Positions 1 through 7,612 of a stretch of 64,000 nt of DNA are shown piece after piece. This DNA comes from Pustulibacterium marinum (lineage in GTDB: Bacteria; Bacteroidota; Bacteroidia; Flavobacteriales; Flavobacteriaceae): the NCBI RefSeq assembly GCF_900116665.1, contig NZ_FPBK01000007.1:1-64000 (forward strand), in the 5' to 3' direction. The notes below the pieces were generated by a model. That model was given only the letters and a program-made list of their open reading frames with translations, had not been told where the DNA came from and searched no databases. Numbering within the stretch: position 1 is the first letter of the stretch; each line of letters starts with the position of its first letter. The position numbers and the translations under genes were made by a program.

Positions 1-2
1 TT

Positions 3-437
3 TTATTAATGTTGTTATGTTCGTTCATAGCCATGTACATTACTATGTATTTGAATGCATATGAGTTAGATCATGTATACTTCAGTTTAACCCGATTGTA
101 TATGACGTGTTTGGGTATAGCTTGTATGGCGGTTATAATGCTTACCCTAATGCTAGGAATGTACAAGAATACAAAGAAAAATTTAGCCATTTATGGTGGT
201 AGTTTGGTGTTGTTTGTAGGCGCCTTGTATTTGGTTCGAGCACAAAAACCCGTGAACGACGTACTATGGATGAAAGCAATGATACCACACCACTCCATAG
301 CTATTATGACAAGTAAACGAGCAGATATTGAAGATCCTGAAGCCAAGAAATTAGCGAAAGAAATCATTGAAGCACAAGAACGCGAAATAGCCCAAATGAA
401 GAAAATATTGTACCGTTTAGAGCACGAGAAAGAGTAA
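3..437 (+). CDS. DUF305-like membrane protein (5' end outside the window)
   Basis: The frame is open to the window edge, so the N-terminus is probably missing and the first ATG at 9 need not be the start. Three hydrophobic segments (roughly residues 1-16, 30-50 and 58-75 counted from that ATG) are followed by a soluble helical tail. The tail carries the MIPHHSIAI sequence, a hallmark of DUF305 proteins, whose HH pair lies in a ferritin-like helix. Family members of this three-TM type are common in Bacteroidota, often near metal or copper genes; their function is not established. A long charged helix (EAQEREIAQMKK) closes the protein. Confidence 0.75.
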   Translation, partial: LLMLLCSFIAMYITMYLNAYELDHVYFSLTRLYMTCLGIACMAVIMLTLMLGMYKNTKKNLAIYGGSLVLFVGALYLVRAQKPVNDVLWMKAMIPHHSIAIMTSKRADIEDPEAKKLAKEIIEAQEREIAQMKKILYRLEHEKE

Positions 438-607
438 GTAGGGGATGATTCTTGTTTTGTAAGTATCTGAATACTTGAAAGGGAAGGTGTTGGGTTTGGT
501 TGTATCCCTACATACGATCAATAACCTTCACAGTTTTTAAGACAACTTTACCACAATGCTAAGCAAGGGATGTATGCTTGCAAGCTACATTTATGGTAAA
601 AATTGTT

Positions 608-1630
608 ATGAATACGCAATGCCCACCACAGTTGATCTATGTATCGGATACCGACCCGGGTTTTACCCGTAAGAAAAAGGGCAAAAAGTTTCTGTACCTA
701 GATCAGCAGCGAAACCCTATTAGCAGGCCCGAAGTGCTTCAACGTATCGAAAAGTTGGTCATTCCGCCCATGTGGGAAAGTACTTGGATATGCCCTAAAG
801 ATAACGGACACATACAAGCTACGGGAAATGATTTAAAAAAGCGCAAGCAGTACATTTACCATACCGAATGGGTAAACTACCGCCAGCATAGTAAGTTTGA
901 TAAATTATTTGATTTTGGAAACAGTCTTTCTTCCATGCGTCGTAAGATTAATGAGGATTTAAAAGAACCTGATTTTACCTATCGAAAAACGCTTGCACTT
1001 GCCGTTAAATTGCTTGACTGTAATTACTTGCGCATTGGTAATGACTTCTATTTGAATGAAAATGAAACCTATGGACTCACCACCATCCGAAGAAAACATT
1101 TGGATGTCATGAAGGGAAAAGTGCATATAGAATACAAAGCAAAGAGTAACAAATACCGCAAAATAGATGTTACCAACAAACGATTGGTCAATCTACTGAA
1201 AGAGATCAACGAATTACCGGGCTACGAAGTGTTTAGATACAAGGAAGGAAGCAAAACACATCGTATTTGTTCAGATGACGTTAATCAGTACATTCGTGAA
1301 ATCAGTGGACACAATTTTTCGGCTAAAGATTTTAGAACTTGGGGCGGAACAGTTACAGCTATTGATGAGTTTGAGAATGCCAAACAATACTGTGAAGCAG
1401 GAGCTAATCGCAAACTAGACACTGCCATTGTACGTCGTGTCTCCAAAATACTGGGAAATACAGTGGCAACGGCTCGTGCCTATTATATTCATCCTGTAGT
1501 GCTTCAAACATTACTAACAAAAGATATAGCCGAATTTGATACGCCCGAAGTACAAAAAATGTATACCCATAGCTATTTGAAAAAGCACGAAGCTATCGCC
1601 TTAAAAATGATTGAGGCGGGAGCGGAATAA
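608..1630 (+). CDS. DNA topoisomerase IB (poxvirus/eukaryote type)
   Basis: Type IB topoisomerase, which relaxes supercoils through a 3'-phosphotyrosyl intermediate without ATP or Mg. From the ATG at 608 the product is 340 aa, the usual size of bacterial TopIB. An N-terminal beta domain (IPPMWESTWICPKDNGHIQATG) precedes the catalytic domain, with LRIGN (Arg about 142), KDFRTW (Arg about 243) and the ARAYYIHP motif, whose second Tyr (about 293) is the expected nucleophile. The frame is open from a TTG at 578 and an ATG at 593, but a TACATTTA box at 586-593 would put transcription start near 600, which favours 608. It is a single gene, not in an obvious operon. Confidence 0.9.
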   Translation: MNTQCPPQLIYVSDTDPGFTRKKKGKKFLYLDQQRNPISRPEVLQRIEKLVIPPMWESTWICPKDNGHIQATGNDLKKRKQYIYHTEWVNYRQHSKFDKLFDFGNSLSSMRRKINEDLKEPDFTYRKTLALAVKLLDCNYLRIGNDFYLNENETYGLTTIRRKHLDVMKGKVHIEYKAKSNKYRKIDVTNKRLVNLLKEINELPGYEVFRYKEGSKTHRICSDDVNQYIREISGHNFSAKDFRTWGGTVTAIDEFENAKQYCEAGANRKLDTAIVRRVSKILGNTVATARAYYIHPVVLQTLLTKDIAEFDTPEVQKMYTHSYLKKHEAIALKMIEAGAE

Positions 1631-1724
1631 CGGTAACTACTATAGTTGGAGTGTGCGTAAATTAACACAGTTTTTTGGCCTTTTTGAGCGTTTTGTTGTA
1701 CCTTTAAGGTAAATAAACAAAGCC

Positions 1725-2564
1725 ATGAGACGAGTTTTAATACCCACCGATTTTTCAGAGAATGCAAACAATGCATTAGAGTTTGCAGTGGAACTTTACA
1801 AGTATGAAGAATGTACCTTCTATCTATTGAATACGATTTACGATTCAGACAATGTGTTGCATAGTAGCATTTATGAGGTATACAAAGAGCGTTCGTTAAA
1901 AGAATTAAACGCCATTGTTGCTAAAATGAAAGAGAAACACCCAGAAACACCACTTTATTTTGAGAAAATAAGCACAGTAAATCTCTTAAATGAAGAGATA
2001 GAAGCTATTGTAAAAGAAAAGCACATAGATATTATTATTATGGGAACCAAAGGAGCTAGTGGCGTACAGGAATTTCTGTTTGGAAGCTATACCGTAAGTG
2101 CTATGAAAGTAGCGGAATGTCCGTTATTGGCAATTCCGGAAGGGTTTACTTTTAAAAGCCCTAAGGATATTGTGCTGGCTACCGATTATGATGTGGATTT
2201 TGAAAATTACCACATGGAAGTGTTGAAAGGTATTGCCACGAAGCACAAAGCCAAGTTGCACGCTTTGCATGTGAAAACAGATGCCAAACCAATGACTTTT
2301 GCGCAACAACAATCCAAGAAAGCACTGGAACAGAACTTTGAAGGCATGCAAATGAGTTTTGAAGAAGTGGATGATGCTAGCGTACAAAAAGCTATTTTCA
2401 GTTACCATAAAATCCATGATATAGGGCTGTTGGTGATGATCAAAAACAAACATAGCTTTTGGGAACGTTTGTTTTCCGGTTCGGTGATAGATAGTATTGG
2501 TTATAAAATAACATTTCCTTTTTTGGTATTGCCAAGCAAGTCCGTTATCAAAGAAACGGCGTAA
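1725..2564 (+). CDS. Universal stress protein with two UspA domains
   Basis: 279 aa with two tandem Usp folds (about 1-148 and 155-279). The first domain has the ATP-binding signature G-2X-G-9X-G-S (GTKGASGVQEFLFGS, about residues 106-120). The second domain keeps only the final GS (KNKHSFWERLFSGS), so it probably does not bind ATP the same way. Cytoplasmic. Double-domain Usp proteins are frequent in Flavobacteriaceae, where single genes respond to starvation or stress; the exact role is unknown. A plausible promoter, TTTTTTG (1671-1677) and TACCTTTA (1699-1706), lies just upstream. Confidence 0.9.
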   Translation: MRRVLIPTDFSENANNALEFAVELYKYEECTFYLLNTIYDSDNVLHSSIYEVYKERSLKELNAIVAKMKEKHPETPLYFEKISTVNLLNEEIEAIVKEKHIDIIIMGTKGASGVQEFLFGSYTVSAMKVAECPLLAIPEGFTFKSPKDIVLATDYDVDFENYHMEVLKGIATKHKAKLHALHVKTDAKPMTFAQQQSKKALEQNFEGMQMSFEEVDDASVQKAIFSYHKIHDIGLLVMIKNKHSFWERLFSGSVIDSIGYKITFPFLVLPSKSVIKETA

Positions 2565-2585
2565 GTACCGTTCATATGTAGTAGA

Positions 2586-2652
2586 GACATCCTTAAGGTT
2601 TTATTAATTTTGAAACAGATCAGTGTTAATAATCCTTTAAGGATGTTTTTTT
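2586..2652 (+). terminator. Terminator after the universal stress gene
   Basis: ACATCCTTAA pairs with TTAAGGATGT across a loop of about 40 nt, followed by a run of seven T. The loop itself contains TAATTTTG, which matches the -7 consensus, so part of this element may also serve the FNT gene downstream. Confidence 0.55.
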
Positions 2653-2691
2653 GATAGTGGTTTGAAGTAATTTAGACACTTTACACGACCT

Positions 2692-3597
2692 ATGAGCGAA
2701 GAATTACAAGAACAACAAGAAAAAAGAGAGGCTGATAAAAAGCAGAAGAATATTGATAAGGAAATTAAAAAATCTAAATCAAGCAATACCGATACGGCAA
2801 AGTCTCATGGTGAAATTCTTCGTGAACAGATTATAGAAGGCTTAAAGACCTATGACAGGCAATTGGCTAGTATTTTTACTTCCTCACTTACTGCGGGTAT
2901 GGAAATAGGCTTCAGTTATCTATTAATGGGCGCTACCTTTAGTTTTTTTAGTGATTATTTCACAGAAGATGTCTTGTTCAAAATCATTTCGCTTGTATAT
3001 CCGCTAGGTTTCATCATGGTGATCTTCGGACAATCTATTTTATTTACAGAACAAACCTCTTTACTTACTTTACCGGTTTTAAACAACAAGCGTAGCACAG
3101 GAAGTTTACTGCGTCTTTGGGGAACGGTAATTGCCGGAAATCTTATTGGTGGATATATTATTGCTTTGGTATTAATTTGGATAGGTCCACGTTTGCATTT
3201 ATTTGATGCGCACATTATGGGTTCTATAGCCAAACACGTTACCGAATTTCCTCCGTTCGTGATCTTTGTGAGTGCTATTTTAGCTGGTTGGATGATGGGC
3301 TTACTATCTTGGCTGGTCACTTCTTCCAGAGATACCATTACCCGTTTTATGATCATATTTATCATTACCGCAACCATGGCGTTCACAGGTTTACATCATA
3401 GCATTATTGGTAGTATTGAAGTATTTTCAGGTTACATTGCAAGTCCGGATGTAAGTCTTGGAGATTATTTGAGCTTTGAATCCATTGCCCTATTAGGAAA
3501 TGCCGTAGGAGGAGTGGTATTTGTAGCATTATTTAAATATCGTGCTTTTGTGAGTAACGTGGATATTTACAAAGGAATGAATAACAAGGATAGATAG
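2692..3597 (+). CDS. Formate/nitrite transporter family channel, YfdC-like
   Basis: 301 aa inner-membrane protein. The first 45 residues are highly charged (Lys/Glu/Gln), then six membrane segments follow between about 65 and 285. The stretches LGFIMVIFGQSILFTEQ, LLRLWGTVIAGNLIGG and the HHSIIGSIEVFSG region near the C-terminus match the YfdC branch of the FNT (FocA/NirC) family rather than FocA itself. FNT proteins are pentameric channels for small monovalent anions such as formate, nitrite or hydrosulfide; the substrate of the YfdC branch is not established. It stands alone between the stress gene and an MFS gene. Confidence 0.85.
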   Translation: MSEELQEQQEKREADKKQKNIDKEIKKSKSSNTDTAKSHGEILREQIIEGLKTYDRQLASIFTSSLTAGMEIGFSYLLMGATFSFFSDYFTEDVLFKIISLVYPLGFIMVIFGQSILFTEQTSLLTLPVLNNKRSTGSLLRLWGTVIAGNLIGGYIIALVLIWIGPRLHLFDAHIMGSIAKHVTEFPPFVIFVSAILAGWMMGLLSWLVTSSRDTITRFMIIFIITATMAFTGLHHSIIGSIEVFSGYIASPDVSLGDYLSFESIALLGNAVGGVVFVALFKYRAFVSNVDIYKGMNNKDR

Positions 3598-3771
3598 TGA
3601 AATAAAATTGCTGTATATAAATCGTTTATATAACTATTGGCTGAAAATAAAGTGGTGAATTTCAGTCAGCAATTTAGAACATGAATACCTGAAATTCATA
3701 CCCATTATCTTTATGGGGTGTAAAAGACAACGTTGTATTTCTTAAAAAAATCTTAAATAATAATTCTGTAA

Positions 3772-3779
3772 TAGTTTTG
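3772..3779 (+). promoter_or_regulatory. -7 box TAGTTTTG for the MFS gene
   Basis: Exact match to the Bacteroidota -7 consensus TAnnTTTG. No good TTTG lies at the expected distance upstream. If used, transcription starts near 3785, which rules out the TTG codon at 3777 as start of the MFS gene. Confidence 0.45.
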
Positions 3780-3842
3780 GTACTTTCTATTCAAATGAAA
3801 GGACTAATTTTGATGCTTCATTTTTCAGCAATAGCATCGTAT

Positions 3843-5021
3843 ATGATTTTTAAGAAAAGCTTAATTTCCTTAGCTATAGGAGGTTTTGGGATAGGGTTAA
3901 CCGAATTTGTAATGATGGGGATCTTACCAGATTTGGCTAAAGATTTTAACATCACCATTCCAGAAGCCGGACACTTTATTTCTGCTTATGCAATAGGGGT
4001 AATGATTGGGGCACCTATCTTAGTAATGATTGCGGGTAACTTTCCGCCTAAAAAAATATTAGTAGCGTTAATGATGGCATTTACTGTTTTTAACGGACTC
4101 TCTATTTTTGCGCCTTCGTATGAGTTAATGATGGTAACCCGCTTGCTATCGGGCTTACCACATGGTGCTTTCTTTGGTGTTGGGGCAGTAGTAGCTAGCC
4201 GTTTGGTAGATAAAAGTAAAGAAGCCAGTGCCGTAGCCATGATGCTCGGAGGGCTAACCATAGCTAATATCTTTGGTATTCCGCTAGGAACCTATGTGGG
4301 GCATAATATTTCATGGCGATTAACTTTTGCAATGGTTGCATTTGTAGGCTTGTTGGCTATTACCTCTATCTATTTTTGGATGCCTAACCTAGAAAAACGC
4401 GCCAAAACCAATCCGTTAAACGATTTGCGCGTGTTTAAAAATGTAGAGCCTTGGCTAATTTTGGGAATTACAGCTATTGGAACAGGAGGCTTTTTTGCTT
4501 GGTACAGTTATGTAACACCTTTGTTAACAGAAGTAAGTGGTTTTGAAGATACCGGATTAACCATTGTGGGTATTTTAGCCCTAGCAGGATTGGGTATGAC
4601 TTTTGGTAACTTTGCCGGGGGTAAACTTGCCGATGTGGTTTCGCCAGCCAAAGCAACTGCTGTGTTACTTGCTATAATGGGACTTTGTCTCTTAGGAGTG
4701 TCTTTTGCTGCAGAATCTCAAGTGCTTACCCTTGTCATGGTATTTGTAACCGGATTCTTTGCGTTTTCTACCGCTTCACCTATTCAGATGTTAATGATCA
4801 ATGCTTCTAAAGGCTCAGAAATGTTAGCTTCCGCAGCCAATCAGGCAGGTTTTAACTTAGGGAATGCCATCGGTGCTTTCTTGGGTGGATTGCCTATTGC
4901 AGCAGGTTTGGGCTATACATCGCCAGAATGGGTTGGCGCTGGTTTAGCATATTCTGGGGTAGTGATTACTCTCATCATTCTTATCAGAAGAAATAGAAAC
5001 AGTAAAGCAGCTGCTGTATAG
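3843..5021 (+). CDS. MFS exporter of the AraJ / DHA1 type
   Basis: 392 aa from the ATG at 3843, with twelve predicted membrane helices. The N-terminal helix IFKKSLISLAIGGFGIGLTEF and the following EFVMMGILPDLAKDF, together with HGAFFGVGAVVASRLV, are typical of the AraJ/NepI-like drug and sugar efflux branch of the major facilitator superfamily. The frame is open upstream to a TTG at 3777, but the added 22 residues are not typical and a -7 box overlaps that codon. The substrate cannot be told from sequence. The gene ends one base before the convergent quinone oxidoreductase. Confidence 0.85.
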   Translation: MIFKKSLISLAIGGFGIGLTEFVMMGILPDLAKDFNITIPEAGHFISAYAIGVMIGAPILVMIAGNFPPKKILVALMMAFTVFNGLSIFAPSYELMMVTRLLSGLPHGAFFGVGAVVASRLVDKSKEASAVAMMLGGLTIANIFGIPLGTYVGHNISWRLTFAMVAFVGLLAITSIYFWMPNLEKRAKTNPLNDLRVFKNVEPWLILGITAIGTGGFFAWYSYVTPLLTEVSGFEDTGLTIVGILALAGLGMTFGNFAGGKLADVVSPAKATAVLLAIMGLCLLGVSFAAESQVLTLVMVFVTGFFAFSTASPIQMLMINASKGSEMLASAANQAGFNLGNAIGAFLGGLPIAAGLGYTSPEWVGAGLAYSGVVITLIILIRRNRNSKAAAV

Positions 5022-6002
5022 TTAAAATGTATTGGTTAATACTATTTTGCCAATGTGTGTGCTACTTTCCATAAGTTGATGCGCTTTTGCTGCTTCGGCC
5101 AATGGAAAGCATTTGTATAGTATTGGTACTACTTTTTTAGCAAGTAATAAAGGGTATATATATTCCTGTACTTCTTTTATAAGCTGATGTTTTACAGATA
5201 GTGGTTGTGGTTTTAGCATGCTGCCAGTAATGGTTAATTGTTTGCTCATTATGGTGGCAATGTCAATGGTAGACTCAAAGTTTTCCATTCCGTTGATACA
5301 AACCAAGCGTCCTTTTTCTTTGAGTAACACCAGGTTTTTCATTGTATAACTACCGCCAACCATGTCTAGAATTACATCTATAGAGGCTGAAGGTATTGCA
5401 ATTTCAAAAGGAGTTTCTTTGTAAAGAATCACATTGGTAATTCCCAAACTGTTCAGAAATTCTTTCTTAGCTACAGAACCAACGGTTGTATAAACGCTAG
5501 CACTCATTGCTTTAGCTATTTGTAATGCTAAAATACCAACACCACTTGTTCCGCCATGCATTAAAAAGGTTTCTTGAGAAGGATTAAATTTTCCTAATTG
5601 AAAGATATTTAGCCAAATAGTACATAATGCTTCGGGTAAAGAAGCTGCTTCTACGTAACTAAATTCTTCGGGAATAGGCATGCACAGTCCGGCATCTACA
5701 CTAATATATTCGGCATAGCCGTTGCCTTTTACCAAAGCACATACACGATCGCCAATACCAAAAGTTGTAACGGAGTCACCAACGGCTATTACTTCTCCGG
5801 CTACTTCGAGTCCGGGAATTAAGGAATCATCTGCTATATTTTTATAAAAGCTAGGATTTTCACGTGTCATCAAATCACTTCGGTTTACGCCAATAGCATG
5901 TATTTGTATCAATACTTCAGATGCAGAGGGATTGGGAGTGGTTACTTCTTTGAGCTGCAATACTTCCGGGCCACCGGCTGCAGTGATAACAATTGCTTTC
6001 AT
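5022..6002 (-). CDS. Zinc-independent NAD(P)H:quinone oxidoreductase (PIG3-like MDR family)
   Basis: 326 aa from the ATG at 6002; the longer frame to 6182 would overlap ohr and lacks the family start. It begins MKAIVITAAGGPEVLQLKEV, typical of quinone oxidoreductases of the medium-chain dehydrogenase superfamily. The GroES-like half (about 1-130) lacks the zinc-ligand Cys set of alcohol dehydrogenases. The Rossmann half has GGTSGVGILALQIAKA (about 145-160) for NADPH binding. The protein likely reduces quinones or reactive enals in the cytoplasm. It is divergent from the ohr operon, so the 150-bp gap must serve both; a shared oxidant response is plausible but only inferred. Confidence 0.88.
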   Translation of the reverse strand: MKAIVITAAGGPEVLQLKEVTTPNPSASEVLIQIHAIGVNRSDLMTRENPSFYKNIADDSLIPGLEVAGEVIAVGDSVTTFGIGDRVCALVKGNGYAEYISVDAGLCMPIPEEFSYVEAASLPEALCTIWLNIFQLGKFNPSQETFLMHGGTSGVGILALQIAKAMSASVYTTVGSVAKKEFLNSLGITNVILYKETPFEIAIPSASIDVILDMVGGSYTMKNLVLLKEKGRLVCINGMENFESTIDIATIMSKQLTITGSMLKPQPLSVKHQLIKEVQEYIYPLLLAKKVVPILYKCFPLAEAAKAHQLMESSTHIGKIVLTNTF

Positions 6003-6076
6003 GTACCTTAATTTGTTTCCGAAAGTACAAAATGCAAGTTTTTTGAATCCTAAAATAGCGTTAAAAGCAATATAGG

Positions 6077-6108
6077 TTTTGGAAGCATTAGAAAAAGCAC
6101 TACTTTTA
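6077..6108 (+). promoter_or_regulatory. Promoter of the ohr-gpx-ohrR operon
   Basis: TTTTG (6077-6081), a 19-bp spacer, then TACTTTTA (6101-6108), one base from the TAnnTTTG consensus. Predicted transcription start is near 6114, about 40 bp before the ohr ATG. Confidence 0.5.
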
Positions 6109-6124
6109 TATCGTGAACGATATA
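6107..6124. promoter_or_regulatory. Candidate OhrR operator (perfect 8-2-8 palindrome)
   Basis: TATATCGT-GA-ACGATATA is a perfect inverted repeat that overlaps the end of the -7 box and the predicted transcription start of ohr. OhrR repressors bind AT-rich dyads overlapping ohr promoters, and the regulator gene is third in this operon, so autorepression relieved by organic hydroperoxides is the natural reading. A looser TACAATT half site lies just downstream at 6130-6136. Confidence 0.55.
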
Positions 6125-6153
6125 ATCGAATACAATTTATAAAATTAGTTGAT

Positions 6154-6573
6154 ATGAAAACATTATATGTAACAGAGGTCACCTCTACAGGCGGAAGAAA
6201 CGGACACGTACAAAGTACAGACGGCGTATTGGATTTTGAAGTGAAAATGCCTAAAGAACTAGGCGGAAGCGGAGAAGGCTATACCAATCCCGAACAGCTT
6301 TTTGCAGCGGGTTATGCCGCTTGTTTTGGAAGTGCGCTAGATTTAATAATCTCTAAATCTGGAATCAAATTAGAAAGTGAGCCCGTTACCAATGCCAAAG
6401 TAGGCATAGGACCTAATGATAAAGGTGGGTTTCAATTGTCAGTAACCTTAGCGGTAAGTATTCCAGACTTAGCAAAAGATAAAGTATTGAAATTGGTAGA
6501 GAAGGCTCACGAGATTTGTCCCTATTCAAATGCAACGCGTAACAATATTGATGTACAACTAGAAGTCTTATAA
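6154..6573 (+). CDS. ohr: Organic hydroperoxide resistance protein Ohr
   Basis: 139 aa from the ATG at 6154, the normal length of Ohr. Thiol peroxidase that reduces fatty-acid and other organic hydroperoxides, as a cytoplasmic dimer. Both family cysteines are present, Cys57 in AAGYAACFGSALD and Cys122 in HEICPYSNATR, plus the conserved Arg15 and Glu47. The start is fixed by the MKTLYVTEVTSTGGRNG opening; the upstream extension to 6079 would run through the promoter and operator. It is followed after 2 bp by gpx and then by a MarR-type OhrR. Confidence 0.95.
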   Translation: MKTLYVTEVTSTGGRNGHVQSTDGVLDFEVKMPKELGGSGEGYTNPEQLFAAGYAACFGSALDLIISKSGIKLESEPVTNAKVGIGPNDKGGFQLSVTLAVSIPDLAKDKVLKLVEKAHEICPYSNATRNNIDVQLEVL

Positions 6574-6575
6574 AT

Positions 6576-7052
6576 ATGAGTACCTTTTATAGTTTAGCAG
6601 CCACCACTCCACAAGGCAAAGAGTTGACTATGGAGACGTTGAAAGGAAAAGTAGTTTTAATTGTCAATACAGCTACCAAATGTGGATTAGCACCTCAGTT
6701 TGAAGGTTTGGAAGCATTGCATCAAAAATATCAGGATAAAGGGTTGGTTGTTTTAGGGTTTCCTTGTGATCAGTTTGCCGGACAAGAACCGGAGTCTAAT
6801 GATACGGTTGAAGCTACTTGCAAGCTGAATTTTGGAGTGACTTTTCCATTGATGGCTAAATCAAAAGTAAATGGGAAAGAGACCAATGAAGTCTTCAAAT
6901 ACCTTAAAAAAGAACTAGGCGGTACTTTTGGTAGTGCTATTAAATGGAATTTTACTAAATTTCTCATCGATAAAGAAGGAAATCCGGTGAAACGTTATGC
7001 GCCTACTACCAAACCGGAAGCTATAGAGCAAGATATTTTAAAGTTGTTGTAA
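6576..7052 (+). CDS. Glutathione peroxidase family (thioredoxin-type) peroxidase
   Basis: 158 aa, complete. The Gpx signature is seen in NTATKCGLAPQFEGLE with catalytic Cys36, in FPCDQFAGQEP (Gln in the active site near 66) and in IKWNFTKFL (Trp124, Asn125), giving the full catalytic tetrad. Cys82 in the ATCKLNFGVTFP helix sits where thioredoxin-dependent members have the resolving Cys, so electrons probably come from thioredoxin rather than glutathione, which fits trxB two genes downstream. No signal peptide, so cytoplasmic. Its stop overlaps the ATG of ohrR by one base, which implies coupled translation. Confidence 0.92.
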   Translation: MSTFYSLAATTPQGKELTMETLKGKVVLIVNTATKCGLAPQFEGLEALHQKYQDKGLVVLGFPCDQFAGQEPESNDTVEATCKLNFGVTFPLMAKSKVNGKETNEVFKYLKKELGGTFGSAIKWNFTKFLIDKEGNPVKRYAPTTKPEAIEQDILKLL

Positions 7053-7498
7053 TGAAAGAACTTCAGGAAGTAGATTTTCAAAAGTTAGATAATCAATTGT
7101 GTTTTCCATTGTATGCGGCTTCGCGATTAATTACGAAATGTTATCAGCCTTTATTAAAAGATTTTGAGCTTACCTATCCTCAATATCTGGTGTTAATGGT
7201 ATTGTGGGAACAAGATAAGGTCCCTTTGAATTATTTGTCTGAAAAATTGTATTTACAGTCCAATACGCTAACACCATTGGTAAAACGTATGGAAGAAATG
7301 CAGTTGGTAACCCGTCAACGATCTAAAGAAGATGAACGCAGTGTACTCATTTCTTTAACGGAAAAAGGACAATCTTTAAAGTGCGAAGCCAAAGAAGTCC
7401 CCACACAATTGGTAGCAAATTTTGATAAAATGACTACCGAAGAGTTAAAATTGTTACACCAATTGTTATACAAATTGATTGGTAACTTTGAAGAATAA
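7052..7498 (+). CDS. ohrR: MarR-family hydroperoxide-sensing repressor OhrR
   Basis: 148 aa winged-helix protein. It opens with LDNQLCFPLYAASRLITK, in which Cys17 lies at the position of the single peroxide-sensing Cys of OhrR. The helix-turn-helix (PLNYLSEKLYLQSNTLTPLVKRME) and the wing (RQRSKEDERSVLISLTEKG) are clear. It most likely represses its own operon through the palindrome at 6107-6124 and is released when Cys17 is oxidised. Third gene of ohr-gpx-ohrR; in many bacteria ohrR lies beside ohr, but gpx between them is less usual. Confidence 0.92.
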   Translation: MKELQEVDFQKLDNQLCFPLYAASRLITKCYQPLLKDFELTYPQYLVLMVLWEQDKVPLNYLSEKLYLQSNTLTPLVKRMEEMQLVTRQRSKEDERSVLISLTEKGQSLKCEAKEVPTQLVANFDKMTTEELKLLHQLLYKLIGNFEE

Positions 7499-7553
7499 AT
7501 AGATGCTGTAGAGGCTGTTTATCATCATATAAACAGATTCAATAGCAGATATG

Positions 7554-7584
7554 TTTCATAGTTATATGAAAAACAATATTTTTG
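7554..7584 (+). promoter_or_regulatory. Promoter of trxB
   Basis: TTTC (7554-7557), a 19-bp spacer and TATTTTTG (7577-7584), an exact -7 consensus. Predicted transcription start is near 7590, with an untranslated leader of about 23 nt. It shows that trxB can be transcribed independently of ohrR. Confidence 0.6.
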
Positions 7585-7612
7585 TTCGGATTCAAAAAAA
7601 AAGTAAAACAAG

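Noticed and set aside
2124-2453. 109-codon frame antisense to the universal stress gene
   Set aside because: Shadow of a well supported gene; no domain, no promoter.
3777-3842. Upstream TTG start for the MFS gene adding 22 residues
   Set aside because: The TTG lies inside an exact -7 box, and the family starts at the helix IFKKSLISLAIGG; the ATG at 3843 fits better.
6003-6182. N-terminal extension of the quinone oxidoreductase
   Set aside because: The extra 60 codons run through the ohr promoter and operator and lack similarity to the family, which begins MKAIVIT.
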